NCBI GenBank assembly: GCA_023548195.1 | Contig: JAJHZJ010000693.1 | Coordinates: forward strand, 886,001 to 950,000 | Source of the DNA: Bettongia penicillata ogilbyi | Lineage: Eukaryota; Chordata; Mammalia; Diprotodontia; Potoroidae | DNA: 64,000 nucleotides | Direction: 5' to 3' | In this document: piece by piece, positions 1-11,927 of the stretch | How the letters are laid out: every line of letters begins with the position of its first letter | How positions within the stretch are numbered: position 1 is the first letter of the stretch | The notes under the pieces: model-generated | Databases searched by the model: none | Seen by the model: only the letters and a program-made list of their open reading frames with translations | What the model was told of the DNA's origin: nothing | Position numbers and translations under genes: made by a program

Positions 1-159
1 ACAAATGGAACCTCTGATGGGAACTCTGAATCTCTAGAACTTACTAAGACACTTGAGTACTTCAATCTTGGAATACTTATTCACCGGAGAATAAACACAA
101 AGATACAGAAGCAGTCATGTGTTCATGGCCATCTGGGGTAAGGTAGGGATGGGGAAGGG

Positions 160-412
160 AACAAGTATTTATCAAGCTCCTACAACATGCCAGGCTCTGT
201 GCTAAGTACTTCATAAGTATTATCTCATTTGATTTTCACACTAACTCTGGGAGGTAGATGCTATTATTATTGCCATTTTATGACTGGGGAAACTGAGGCA
301 AACAGAGGTTGACTTGCTTGGGATCACACAAGTAGTAAGTGTTTGAGGCCAGATTTAAATTTCCTAACTTCAGATCCAACATTCTATTCACTTTGACACC
401 CAGCTTAGCTGA
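160..412 (-). repeat. MIR/MAR-type SINE
   Basis: The stretch reads as a reversed mammalian CORE-SINE: 'gctaagtac', then 'tctcatttga', then 'gaaactgaggcaaac', then 'agtaagtgtttgaggcc', ending near 'cagcttagctg'. A second, shorter copy of the same family lies at 700-815. Confidence 0.85.
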
Positions 413-699
413 CTAAAGGACAGAGCAACTTCCTCCCCTCCATCCAACTCTCTGAACCAGTGTGGCCTTCAAGAAAAGAGAATGAGAGATGGGAGGGTCC
501 CCTCTTGTGCATGCACTCTTAGTTCCAGTTCTTCAGTTCCTGAGGCAGCAGTTCTCCCTATTCCTCAGTCAATGAAAAAACATTTTATCACCCAATACCC
601 ATCCCTTGCCACCATGACCTGAAACATATTCCTCCCTAAGTTTCCACACAGTCACTAAAACTGGATTCACAGAATATCTGCACATGTTCCTAATACTGG

Positions 700-815
700 A
701 CCTTGTCAGGCAGTCTACTCCATGACATCCTCATTTTATAGATGAGAAAACTGAGGCCCAGACAGGTTAAGTTAAGTGATTTCACCATGATCATGCAGTT
801 AATAAGTGTCTGAAA
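700..815 (-). repeat. MIR/MAR-type SINE fragment
   Basis: It has the reversed SINE core 'gatgagaaaactgaggccc' followed by a degenerate copy of the tRNA-like part. The open frame across it is not coding. Confidence 0.7.
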
Positions 816-1103
816 CAGAAGAGGAAGAAGTCTTAGAGGGAAAGGTGGGAGAAGGCTGGAAGGTGGAGAGGGCATCAAAGGAGTCATGGGCTGGTCTGGG
901 TTTGAAATGAGCATGGCTGGCATAATGCTTACTCAAGTGTTCCTGCAAGATATCATTTGGCTTTTGTGAAGGCATTACTACAAGGCATGAAATATTGGGC
1001 TTAAGGAATAGTAATAAGGCCAGTTTGAGCAGAGAATAAGAGTTATGAAGAAGATCAATGAGTAAGTGAGATATCTAGAAAGATAGGCTAGAACCAGATT
1101 GTA

Positions 1104-1351
1104 AAGGGAGAGAAAGAGAGAGGGAGGGAGAGAAAGAGAGAGAGATGGGAGAGAGAGAAGAAGAAGAAGAAGAAGAAGAAGAAGAAGAAGAAGAAGAAGA
1201 AGAAGAAGAAGAAGAAGAAGAAGGAGGAGGAGGAGGAGGAGGAGGAGGAGGAGGAGGAGGAGGAAAGGAGGAGGAGAGGAAGAAAGGAGGCGGAGGAGGA
1301 GGAAGAGGAGGAGGAGGAGGAGAAAAGAGAAGAGAAGAAGAAGAAAGAAGA
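1104..1351 (+). repeat. Long purine tract: GA, GAA and GGA repeats
   Basis: (GA)n passes into (GAA)n at about 1158-1221 and then (GGA)n at about 1222-1265, followed by mixed GA-rich sequence. The purine run from 1147 to 1351 is broken only by a C near 1291. The poly-Glu/poly-Gly open frame across it is an artefact of the repeat. Confidence 0.95.
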
Positions 1352-1499
1352 TCCTTTAGGATTACAGAATCATAAGATCACAGATCTTGGGCACCCCTCT
1401 TTGGTCCTCAGGTCCTGATGGACGGACTTTTGCCCTATCATATTGAATCCCATTCTCTCCATGTCAGTTCATGTTAACTTTAATTTCCCAATACTTACA

Positions 1500-1655
1500 T
1501 CATTGAGATTCAAGTACCTCAGGGACCCTCAGATAAAGAAACAAAGTTACAAAGCTAGTAAGTATCCAAGGCAAGATTTGAATTCAGGTCTTCCTGATTC
1601 CAAATCCAGATTCCTATCTACTCTACCTTACTGTCCCTCAAAAACCAGGCTGAGT
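1500..1655 (-). repeat. MIR/MAR-type SINE fragment
   Basis: The reversed SINE core is recognisable from 'agctagtaagtatcc' through 'gatttgaattcaggtctt'. No gene is seen between here and 2065. Confidence 0.7.
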
Positions 1656-2065
1656 ATTTAGATGTCTGAACAACAGGAGCCTTACAAATACAAATAGAAA
1701 TAGAAAATCAGACACTCAAGGCAATAAGTTAGGATTTATATGGGCACTTAACATCTCCAGAGTGCCTTGGCCATCACAAAATTTTCTTTAAGGGACTTGA
1801 GGCAATTGAAGGATGAACATCACAAGGCTATGGTGACAGTGAATTAGATAATGTCTGTAAGATGATCAAGCTTTTAGGAGAGAAGAAATCTATCTATCCC
1901 AAGAACCTGAAGCATTGTTCTTTTTTAAACAAAAACCCTTCAAGGGAGACGAGGAGTGTCAGGTCTATTGTCTCTCCCTGTATCACCAACCCCATCACAT
2001 CACTGTCAACATCAGCATCATCAACAAACAATTTATTGATTATCATTTAATAGTTCCTATTCCCT

Positions 2066-2204
2066 TAATGGAGTAGCTAGGTGGTACGTTGGATAGAGCA
2101 CTGACCCTTGAGTCAGAGGAACGTAGTTCAAATAGACTTCAGACTTAATAGCTGTGTGACCCTGGGCAAGTCATTTAACCCTCTTTGCCTGAAACGACCC
2201 AATA
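2066..2204 (+). repeat. tRNA-derived SINE (MAR1 type), split by an L1 piece
   Basis: The tRNA-like head starts near 'gctaggtggtac' with box-A-like and box-B-like ('gttcaaat') segments and continues through 'gtgaccctgggcaagtca'. The tail 'tgaaacaacccaataaca' resumes at 3374 after the L1 insertion. Confidence 0.8.
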
Positions 2205-3373
2205 GGGGGCAAAGCCAAGATGGCGGAGTGAAAGTAGAGATCACTTGAGTTATCCTCCAAACCCCTTCAAATACCTTTTAAAAGTCTGAGCAAAATCTAG
2301 AGTGGCAGAATCCACAAAGAGACAGAGTGTGGCAGGTTTCCAGCCTGAGACAACCTAGAAAGTCGACAGGAATGATCTATTGCTCTGGACTGGGAGAGGA
2401 GCTCAGTCTAAGTGCATACAGGCTGCACCAGTTCAGATGGGACCACAGCAAAGCCAGAGCAGACCCCAGCAGAATGAATCGCTGGCAGCAGTGGGGATTC
2501 CTAGATGTCTCATCACAGAAGGGGGATCTGTGGGAACTGAGTGAGAGAGAAGTGCAATCTTGCACAGGGCCTGCGGCAGCAGCAGCAGCTACTCCTGGGG
2601 CTATCAGCCCACAGACTGAATGTTTGAAAATCATCTATTTGAACTTCTGGGAGCCAAAATAACTGAATTTGCCTGGAAAAAAACTCAGAGAATATTGTGC
2701 CAGGAAAAATCCTGGAATAGTGGAGCCAGCAAAAAGATGGGGTATGGCAGTCTTTTAGTAGGCAAATTAATAGGAAAGGTCCCTCTTGATGTGGCTGAAG
2801 GGGACCAGTACAGGTCGGAAGACATTCTATCAAGCCAGCAGCAAGCCCCACCTCAGCAGACTAGTGGGAGATCCTGAGCCCCAGGGTGGAGGGGCAGGCA
2901 AGTGCCAACACTAGGCCCACATCACCTCCAGATTAGTACCAGGTAAACTACCAGACTACTATAATACCCAACTACCAGCACCTGAGGCCCCAGCATAGAA
3001 AACCAGCAATCAAGTCCCTAGCTTCCAGCACAAGAAGTCTGGGGTAGATCCCCCTGGGCCCCAGAAAGATAGATCAAATTTAATAGCCAGGGAAAAGGCA
3101 AGCAATATCAGCAAGAAGAATAAAAAAAAATCAATGACCATAGAGAAATATCTTGGTGACAGAAAAGATCAAAACAAATTCAGGAGAGGACAACATGGTC
3201 AATGTACCTACACCTGAAACCTCAAAGGAGAATATGAATTGGTCTCAAGCCCAAAAAAACCTTCTTGGAAGAACTCAAGAAGGATTTTAAAAGTCAAATT
3301 AGAGAGGTAGAAGAAAAATTGAATAATTCCTTTAAAAATGCAATTGACAAAATGGGGGGGGGCAAGAAGCACA
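2205..3373 (+). mobile_element. L1 5' end only (5' UTR and start of ORF1)
   Basis: It begins with the marsupial L1 leader ('gccaagatggcgga') and runs through a GC-richer 5' UTR. It then enters A-rich ORF1-like sequence coding for a coiled-coil-type segment ('gaagaactcaagaaggat'), ending abruptly near a G run at 3354-3362. It is flanked by the 16 bp near-direct repeat CTGAAACRACCCAATA (2189-2204 and 3374-3389). There is no ORF2, 3' UTR or poly(A). Several short frames inside it are not genes. Confidence 0.75.
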
Positions 3374-3599
3374 CTGAAACAACCCAATAACAAAAATGTC
3401 CTCAATACTTTGAAGTTCACTAGGCACCATCTTCATCAGAAGCCACTTGTTCCTATTTATAAATGACATTGTTCTGGATACATTAAGTCCCAAGATATTG
3501 TGAAGCCTTCTGGATGAGATTCAGAAAGGATAGGAAATGGATATGTCAATTTCATCAGTTTAGAAAATTTCCTGAATGAGGAATTCTACTGTAGATAGA

Positions 3600-3735
3600 A
3601 GTGCTGAGGACACTGAAAGTTTAAATGACTTCACAAGGTCACAGCCACGATGTGTCAGAAAACAGGATTTGAACACAGGTTTTCCTGCCTTCAAAGTCAA
3701 CTCTTTATCCCCTATACTATGATTGCCTTTCATAA
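3600..3735 (-). repeat. MIR/MAR-type SINE fragment
   Basis: Reversed SINE core: 'tgacttcacaaggtcaca', then 'gatttgaacacagg', then 'ctatactatgattgcc'. Confidence 0.7.
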
Positions 3736-3739
3736 CTCT

Positions 3740-4480
3740 TCGTTGTTACTCAAAAACTCATTTTGAATGCTTAATGGAAACTACAAAAACTTCATTCTAA
3801 TCATCCACACAAAAAAAGTCAAGTGAAAAGTGCTTATTATCTAGTCGGAGATTTCCAAAGTAGAAGGGACTGTCCCCTTGGGGGTGTCAGAATGATCCAG
3901 GAAACTGCTAGGAGCCTTGGGAGCAATTGGGGACTACTGAATAAAATAAGGAGGTAGTGAAAGCATAAGGAAAGAAGAGAAGAAAATTTTGAAACAACAT
4001 TAGTACCTGTTTCATCTGTTGTGTAACAGAGTTAAAGTCATAGTGAATACATTATTTTCCAAATAAACACACAAAATACAAGTTATAATCAGTGTTGAAA
4101 TCTGCTGACAGGTCTTAACAAGCAAGTGTTGGCAGTCAAGTATGTCATACATTGTTGGAAAGTCCAGCATGTGGTAGGCATATGTGCATGTAATGACTTA
4201 TTTACAATACTATACTATATGGATACATGATGCAATGCTTCATCATCAAAAATTTCAAGGCAGGAAAAAATCCACAATGTTACACTTCTGTTTTTGACCA
4301 TGGTATACAGCTGGATAGAAAATCTACAACTCAAAATCTACAACAAATCAATAACTACAAATCAGTATGTGTATTTGAGATAATTGCTACAAGTGAACAA
4401 TGAACGAGGTCAAGAATTGAATGGAATGAAGAGAAATAATGGATTCTTTTAGACAACTCCTTTAAAGATGCTAGACTTTT
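3740..4480. other. No recognised feature
   Basis: This is AT-rich DNA with no plausible exon, no repeat I can name and no long open frame. It may be an old, unrecognised repeat. Confidence 0.5.
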
Positions 4481-4504
4481 GTCTGAACCAAAGGCTTATC
4501 TTAT

Positions 4505-5030
4505 TCTTTTTGTAATAAATACATTTTATTAATGTATCTTATTTTTACATTGCCTAAATACCCTTCTGTCCCTCATACTTCCAAAGAATCTTCTATTATA
4601 ACCAAGAGTTGTTGCTGTTGCTTTTAAAGAGGAAGAAGAGAAAAAAATTTAGGAAAATTGAATACAATGAAGAAAAAATTAGATATTAAATTCAATGTTC
4701 CATGACTATGTACCCTGTCCCACACACACTTTTGCAAAGGAGCAGAGGGAAATGTCTTCTCAACTCTTCTTTGACATCAATCTTATGCTTTCTAATTTTG
4801 CAGCATTAATTTTCAGTGGTTTTCCTTTCCATTTACATTTTTGTAGGCTTTGATGCAGCTTACTTCACTTTGCATCAGTTCATATAAGTCTGTGCTTCTC
4901 TGTATTCAACATAGTCATTTCATTCTATAGCATAGTAATATTCCATTACACTAATATATCCAAATTTGTTTAGCTATTCCCCAATTTCTGGCCCTTCTTT
5001 TTTCACACAAATATACTTCTGTTGAAGCTT
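4505..5030 (-). mobile_element. 5'-truncated L1, 3' end (old)
   Basis: In reverse, this matches the marsupial L1 3' region also seen at 44.8-45.8 kb. Landmarks are 'tttgcatcagttcatataag', 'tagcatagtaatattccatt' and 'agctattccccaattt'. It is diverged and carries no intact frame. Confidence 0.7.
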
Positions 5031-5334
5031 TGTGTCTTCCAGTAATAGAATTCAACAGCTCTTAAAGAATGGACATTGGAGATCTCCCAGAGGTCAAAGG
5101 AAAGATGGGTGTCAGCAGGCTACAACTCGCTGCAAATGGGGAATTGCACAAGAGAACGGATGTGAAGGAAAAATATGGCAAAAAAGCCCCAAAAAACCAA
5201 TGGACATAGCAAAAAGTAGGAAAGACTGTTGAACAGGCCACTGGCTCCACTTGTATCCCTGAAATATCAGGAATCATAGTAACAATAACAATGTACTTCA
5301 CTATTTTATTTCACATTTGCACTTTCCACTTTAA

Positions 5335-5545
5335 GTGTTGTTCATTCTTCATTCTCAAAGAAAATCCATGACCATCAGGCGAGTGAGATCTTGACTTGCA
5401 AATGAATTAGATTTAAGTGAGGCAGAGCTGTGTAAAGTCATCAGCCTCACTGTCTCCTCCAGAGTCATCGGAGTCCAATGGCAAGACATAGGTCAAAATG
5501 GTAGGTGATGGCCCCAGAAAGAGTGAGAGATCTTGGCCATTTTGA
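5335..5545 (-). repeat. RTE-related SINE or RTE fragment
   Basis: The segment with 'gatttaagtgaggcag' and 'gtcatcagcctcact' is shared with the 5' part of the RTE element at 11.45-11.59 kb. The edge 'gttgttcattcttcattctc' matches the usual RTE-type terminus. Confidence 0.65.
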
Positions 5546-5599
5546 GACAAGGTCTTTCCAAGGTTACCAGGTGCTTCCAATACATCATCATATTTGATC

Positions 5600-5765
5600 T
5601 TTAAAACAACATTATGACATTGGTGTTATTATTATCTTCATTTGACAGTTGGGAAAACTGAGACTGAGAACCAGGATGACACTGGTAGTAAATGTCCAAG
5701 GTGGGATTTGAATTCATTGACTTGACATCTTGTCTTCTATTTACTGTACCTCCACCAAGTGAGGC
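5600..5765 (-). repeat. MIR/MAR-type SINE fragment
   Basis: Reversed SINE core: 'ttgggaaaactgagactg' followed by 'gtgggatttgaattcatt'. Confidence 0.7.
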
Positions 5766-6224
5766 AGATCTTCCTGGGGTGAAATTAAGGACATCCATAG
5801 ATGTCACACAGGATGGACTGAGATGTGCATGATTGGGAATTCCCATATGGATAAGATCACAAAACACAGATAAGGAAACAGAGACGTAGGGAAGTAGCAA
5901 GGTACTTTAATAAATTCTGGTTTTACAAAACTCTGGTGTCCAAGGTATGTAATTTCTTTGGACCTTTTCTACTTTTAGGCCCCTTTGCATCCTCCATATT
6001 TCATTAACATGAGGTTATTCTCCATCCTTTTGCTCCTCTTCTCCTGTCCTATCTCCATGACTGCAACATTCTCCATACTTCTCCATTAAACTTTTGTACC
6101 ACCTGGGTACCACCAAGAAGCTTTCTTTGACTATTCTTTCTATCCCCAAGTGAAAGTGATTTCTCTGCCCTCGAACTTCTCATAGAACTTTGCAGGGGTG
6201 GTAGGGTGGTCTCTGTTTTGTACT

Positions 6225-6355
6225 CATCCCTTCCTGTATTAGATAACAAGCTCTTTGAAATTAGGACCTGTATTCTCACTATTTTTTGTGTCTCCATGAT
6301 GAGCAAAGTTCATATTTATACAGATTATATCCTCACTGCATTTTTTGTTGAATTA
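6225..6355 (+). repeat. L2 3'-end remnant
   Basis: It resembles the L2 terminus: 'acaagctctttgaaatt', then a T-rich spacer, then a decayed '...gttgaattaaatt'. It is weak but typical of the window's other L2 ends. Confidence 0.45.
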
Positions 6356-6359
6356 AATT

Positions 6360-7775
6360 AGAAGGAATTAGTTCCTGCCCTAAAGAACCTTGACAAGTAG
6401 CATTCAACAAAACATATGTGTGTAACATTAGCTCCAAGCTTTGGACTTCCACAGACCAGGTTCTCTTTCAGAAGTCACCCTATCCACCACCCAAATCAAT
6501 AGCTCTTTGGCTCATTATGCCTCTGCCCAGACTTTAGTATAAGAAAAATCTCTGATTATGTGCTTGTCTAGGTTTACACAGATGTGGAGGAAAGGATCTC
6601 CCAGATTTCATACAAGTATACAAGGTAACAATGTGTTTTCTGATATACAACAGTCTTTATTCCACATATTATGCAAAAACAAAAACCACCAAATGAAGAA
6701 CTCACAACATCCCACGAATATTGTGGCAATACACAGTAGCCCATTAACAATCATAAAATCCTCCCTCTTCTGTTATTCCCATTTTTCACAGGGTCCTAAG
6801 GAATTCCAAAATCACTGAAACACTTTGCGGTTCAGACGCTCTTGGGAAGGGAAATGAACTTGGACTTGATATAAGGGCAGCCCTCTTACTTTCCAATGAG
6901 TATGTCTTACTCAAAAACATAGATACATTCCTCCAGACTCATCACACTTCTCTGTGGCTTGCACTCCTCCAATAAAGGAAATTACTTTGAGGTTGCTAGG
7001 TAGGCAACATTCTGAAGTTCCACTGAGGTGTTCTTTCAACCCCATGAGACTCATACAGGCATCCAGATCATGATGGGCCCTCTGAGACCATGGGTATCCC
7101 CTGGAAGAAAGACATTTGGTCCTTTAAGACAGGCAAACTTTCCTCCCACTAGATCCCTGCCTCTCTAAATAATTCAAAGAGAGCAGAATATATAGCCCGC
7201 GTCCCTTACTCCCCAAATGGTAACCTTAGCCTGTAACCACTTCTTCCCCTTTAGGACAGAGTGACAATTTTCTTCTCTTTTCAAGACTCTAGTTCTGCCC
7301 AGAAAAAGTCAACTTCTCTTGAGAGAAAGCTGGATTCTAGGATTGGGAGCTGTCCAGGAAATCCCTCACTGAGAAATGTCCAATTCTGGAACTGCTGAAC
7401 ATGGGTTTCCTCAAGAGAAGATCTCTCAATAATGCCAGAATTTAGGATTCAGGAAATTACCATTTGTACCATAGAGCTCTCCTTTCCAGGATTGCCACAA
7501 GGTTCAGACCATGAAGTACTGTGTTATCATATCTCTAGGATGAGGTGCTCTGCATTCTCTCTTCCTGTCCTGGACATTGCTATTTCTTCAACTGAGAGAT
7601 AGCTGCCTGTTGAGAACTTTTCCATGTTGCTCCCTTCTCCACATTTGCCATATTGATTGAAAGCATTTGGATCCTATGTACCCTGACCCAACACAATAGT
7701 TCTGTGTTCTCTAGCTCAGATCTTTTAGATTCTACTATTTTCTTCATTTCTAACATTCTCTGATCTGATATTCTT
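6360..7775. other. No recognised gene or repeat
   Basis: About 1.4 kb of ordinary-composition DNA. All six frames are short, and no splice-flanked exon with a recognisable protein was found. It could be a decayed LTR element, but I see no diagnostic end. Confidence 0.45.
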
Positions 7776-7784
7776 TGCTTTCTA

Positions 7785-7902
7785 AAGTTAATTTATTTTT
7801 AGTCTTCAACATAAACTTCCATAAGTTTTAAATTTTCTTCCCCTCCCTGCCCTGCTACCTCCCCAAGATGGTATGCAATCTAATATAGGCTCTACAAATG
7901 AC
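7785..7902 (-). mobile_element. L1 3' end, left part of a split copy
   Basis: The sequence 'gttaatttatttttagtctt' through 'caagatggtatgcaatc' to 'ggctctacaaatg' matches the reversed L1 3' UTR seen intact at 18.45-18.94 kb. The copy resumes at 11928 after the RTE insertion. Confidence 0.8.
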
Positions 7903-8583
7903 TGGTTGTTTGTTTGTTGTCCTTCATCTTGGAAGAGGACCAAAATGACATCACCATGATAAAGTGAAATTTCAGTGTGTCCGACTGTGCCTGATCAGAC
8001 CAATATGAGCTCAGAATGCTCTACCACAGGTTGGGCACAGATAGTCCCTTTGAATATTTGGGGTGGATATCCCAAATGTATGCATCCTGCATTTACTTTG
8101 TGCTGCCTCAATTCTGCTTTGCTCAATGAGCACAGCACCCTTTTTGATGTGTGCACGCCATGCTGAGCAGTCCTGTGCCAGTGTCTCCCATGTTGCATAG
8201 TCAAATCCAAAGTTCTTGAGAGTGTGCTTGTATCATTTCTTCTGGCCACCATGAGATCACCTGCCCCATGCAAGTTCTCCATAAAATAGTCTTTTTGGCA
8301 AGCGTACATTTTGCATTCCAATGTGGCCAGCCCATTGAAGTTGCTTTCTCTGAACCATAGTTTGAGTATTTGGCAGTTCAACTCAAGCAAGGACTTTAGT
8401 GTGTGGTACCTTATCCTGCCAGGTGATCCTCAGAATCTTCCTAAGACAGCTCAAATGGAAGCGATTGAGTTTCCTGGCATGGTGCCGGTAAACTGTCCAT
8501 GTTTCACAAGCATTGAACAATGTGGTCAGCACAATGGCTCCGTAGACCTTCAGTTTGGTAATCAGTCTAATATGTCTTCTCTC

Positions 8584-9827
8584 CTAAACTTTTCTTTGGA
8601 GCCTCCCAAACACTGAGCTAGCTCTGGCAATGTGTGCATCAACCTCATTGTCAATGTGTACATCCCTGTAGAGTACACTATCAAGGTTAGGGTTATCCAC
8701 AGTATTCAAAACTTCTCCATTTGTTGTAATTGATGATTCCATGTATGGATGGCATGATGGTGGCTGATGGAGCACCTGTGTTTTCTTGCTTTTAATTATT
8801 AGGCCAAAATTAGCACAAGCAGCAGAGAATTTATCCATGCTTTGTTGCATCTCAACTTCAGAGATAGCACTGGGTACACAATCATCTGCAAAAAGAAAAT
8901 GATGCACCAACACTCCCTCCACTTTGGTCTTGGCTTATAGCCTTTTCAAATTGAAGAGCTTACCATCAATATAGTAGTTGACCTTGATGCCATGTTCATC
9001 CTCATTGAAAGCATTGACAACATGGCTGAAAACATCATGCTAAAAAGCAAAGGAGCAAACACACAGCCCTGTTTCACTCCACTGGTGACTGAGAAGGCAT
9101 GAGAGCATTGTCCACTGTTCAGAACCTAGGCAAACATGCCATCATGAAATTGACATACAATATTGATGAACTTCTCCAGGTGACCAAATTTTGACATAAT
9201 TTTCCGTAAGCCCTCACGCCTAACAGTGCCAAAGGCCTTGGTCAGATCTACAAACTTTGTGTACAGACCTCTGTTCTGCTCCTGGCATTGCTCCTGGAGC
9301 TGTTGGGCAGCAAACACCATATCAATTGTTCCTTGGCCTTATCTGAAACCACACTGACTCTCACGTATATGACCATCTTCCAGGTGAAGGATAAGCCTAT
9401 TAAGGTAGATTCTAGCAAGAATTTTGCCAGCAATGACTAAGAGAGAGACTCCCCTGTGATTGTCACAAGACAATCAATTCCCTTTACCTTTATAGAGATG
9501 GACAATGGAGGCATCCTTGAAGTCCTGGGGAATAACCTCCTCTTGCCATATAACCTGGAAAACTCCAGTCAATATTTATATGAGCAATGGTCCCCCTACC
9601 TTGTAAATCTCTGCTGGAAAAGGATCAGCCCCAGGTACTCTGCCACATGAAAGTAACCTAATGGCCCTCAAAACCTCTTTTTCAGTTGAAAGTTCAACTA
9701 AGGAGGGATTGAATTCATCCTGAAGGAAACATTTAATGGCCTCAGCATGGAATGATGATAGTCTGTTGAGAACATTATGGAAGTGTTCTGCCCATCTCTC
9801 TAGGCTTATGTCCTTATCACTAACCAA
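8584..9827 (-). pseudogene. RTE reverse transcriptase domain, broken
   Basis: Minus-strand pieces align in the expected order. The pre-RT linker (around 9827-9576) carries 'ERWAEHFHNVLNR' and 'GRVPGADPFPAEIYK'. RT motif A is 'FVDLTKAFGTV' (around 9240), where the usual 'AFDTV' aspartate has become glycine. The catalytic 'FADD' lies near 8890, followed by 'SKKTQVLHQP', typical of the thumb region. Successive pieces lie in different frames separated by stops, so no active enzyme is made. These are non-LTR retrotransposon signatures; the RTE assignment is from the overall pattern. Confidence 0.85.
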
Positions 9828-10262
9828 TGTGGCTCCATCAGCACTGAGTAGTTGCGATGCACCATAGGCTTTTGGTCCATAAATAACTTTCAGGGAATCA
9901 CAAAAGTGCTTTCGGTTGTTACCATCGGTATAAAACTGAAATTCATCTGCCTTCTTACTGAGTCAGGAATCCTGCATCTCTCTAAGCTTTGCTTGTACTT
10001 TACTTTTGATGGAATTAAATACTACTTTCTCAGAGGTGGATGAACTATCCTGCTGGTATATTCTGTGTAGTTCTGGTTAATTTAGCAGTTCTGAATTTCC
10101 CCATTATTTTCATCAAAGCAGTCTTGGTGTTTGAAAGAGTTCTGACTCAAAAGAGCAAATGCAGTGCTGTACACCAAATCTCTGAAAGCTGCCCACTCCT
10201 TTTCTGCTCCACTGGCCAACTGTGTGTTGGCTCAACTTTCCCTCCAAGTCAGCAACGAACTG

Positions 10263-11076
10263 TTAACACTCAGAGAAGAGCTCTAATTTATCAACATTAA
10301 TTCTTCTGGCAGTCATTTTGCCTTGAGGGTGGCACTTTTGATGACTGTGAATATTTAGCTTGGATAGGATAAGTCTATGATCAGTCCAGCACATTGCCTT
10401 TGTCACTCTCACATCTTGTCTGTCTCTTCTTACAATCGCATGGTCTATCAGATGCCAATGTTTGCTTTGAGGGTGCATCCATGAAGGTTTATTGCATTTA
10501 GGTAAATGGAAGACAGTGTTGGTGATGAGAAGGTCATGTGATGCACAAGTCTTCAGCAGTAAATGACCATTGCTGTTGCTGTTTCCAACTCCATTCCTCT
10601 CTAGGACTCCCTGACAAGTCAGATAGTCTGAACCTACTCTAGCATTAAAGTTGCCCAGAATTATAAGCTTGTCCTCTTTTGGCACATTGACAATAAGAAT
10701 ATCTAGGTCTTCATAAAATTTTTCTTTGACTTCATCAGGGTTTGTCTGGTGGGAGCATAGGTACTGTTGATGGTAGCATGGCATTTTCCTGCAAGTGGCC
10801 ATGAGCCTGTCATTCACTCTTTTTGACAGGCATACAAGCTTGTTGAGTAGATGTTTTGATTGCAAAACCCATGCCAGCTTCGTAGTGCTCCCCTTCACTG
10901 CATCCACTCCAGAGCAAGGTGTATCTAGTTCCAACTTTAGTTAGCTGGCCTTCATTTACCAACCTTTTTTCACTCAGGGCTGCTATTTGGATGTGATACC
11001 TGTTGAGTTCTCTTTCAATAAGAGCAGTTCTTCTTTCAGGTCTACTGGCTTTTGTGTTGTCTATTAGTGTGCCCAC
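10263..11076 (-). pseudogene. RTE apurinic-type endonuclease domain, broken
   Basis: Two overlapping minus-strand frames encode the domain. The N-terminal piece (11076-10810) has 'RPERRTALIERELNRY' and 'IAALSEKRL', where the Glu is the usual metal ligand. The larger piece (10934-10263, 223 codons) has 'DKLIILGNFNARVGSD' (normally GDFN, so Asp is replaced by Asn), 'WMHPQSKHWHLIDHAIVRR' and 'TDHRLILSK', the C-terminal Asp-His signature. One frameshift near 10.85-10.93 kb separates the two. It precedes the RT domain in the correct order. Confidence 0.85.
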
Positions 11077-11927
11077 ATTTCATGTGCCAATGGTGAGTGG
11101 AAACATCTTTGCAGATGTTTTCATACATTTTTTTTTTGTGTTTCAACCACACAGTGGGATTCCCCACTTGCCACAGTAATAAGGCCTGGGTTGGGTAAGC
11201 AGACAACATTTAGGGCACTTTTTCTAGACTCTTTTCTCACACCAGGAAGTGAGCAGTGTGATCCTTTAAAGGTTACTCAGACACCCGGGGGTTGCTGAGT
11301 CCCACTGCTGCTTCTAGTGAGAAATGACCCTATGGCCTGGGCCGTCTGTGTGCAGCGTTGTTACTATAGCTCCCAGTGTATTTGCACCTGCTGCTTCATC
11401 ACTTGCCTGTTGTCACAGTGAAATGGTATGGGTGATGTCCTTTGATTAGTGTATAAATTGGATTTAAGTGAGGCAGTTGCACAAAGTCATCAGCCTCACT
11501 CTCTCTTCCAGAGTCATCACAGTCCAGTGGAAGGACAGAGTCAAGATGGCTGGCAATGGTTCAGGATGCAATGGATGACCTTGGCGTCTTTGGTGTCTAA
11601 TCAAGCTCTAAGCGCTCCACATCACCTGCTTCATCTGCCTCCATGGCCATTGGAATAAATTGTTTTCATCTGCCCATTCCACCAGATGAAGTCTTCACAT
11701 GCTTGGGGTAGATACCCCCCTAACTCACCAACGGGTTTGAGAACCCTTGGTTACCCTCAACCTGGTTTGGCCCATCTGCTGAAACAGTTTACTGGGATGT
11801 GGCCTCTGCACATGCTGCAGCTTCTTAGAGCCACAGGTGAGACCCCAAAAGTGGAAAGAGCCCCAAAAAAAGCTTGGCAGCCATCGCATCAAAGGTACTG
11901 GTCTTGCCTGAACACACCCTACACCCC

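Larger units (their letters stand above)
7903..11927 (-). mobile_element. RTE-class non-LTR retrotransposon, nearly full length, decayed
   Basis: Read on the minus strand, the element runs from a 5' leader (about 11927-11080) through an AP-endonuclease domain and a reverse transcriptase domain to a short 3' tail at about 7905-8000. The tail contains 'gttgtccttcatcttgg' on the + strand, the same type of end used by RTE-tailed SINEs in this window. The frame is broken by stops and frameshifts throughout. It sits between near-direct repeats of L1 sequence (AGGCTCTACAAATG / AGGCTCTACATATA), so it jumped into an older L1. Genome annotations often label such proteins craniofacial development protein 2-like; that is a retroelement product, not a host gene. 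Confidence 0.85.

Noticed and set aside
1145..1375. Open frame of poly-Glu and poly-Gly
   Set aside because: It is the translation of a GAA/GGA microsatellite, with no homologue-like region.
2327..2877. Overlapping 111, 112 and 85 codon frames on both strands
   Set aside because: They lie in the L1 5' UTR, which is GC-richer and free of stops by composition.
8584..11076. Host craniofacial development protein 2-like gene
   Set aside because: The endonuclease plus reverse transcriptase order and the RTE-type tail show it is a decayed retrotransposon.
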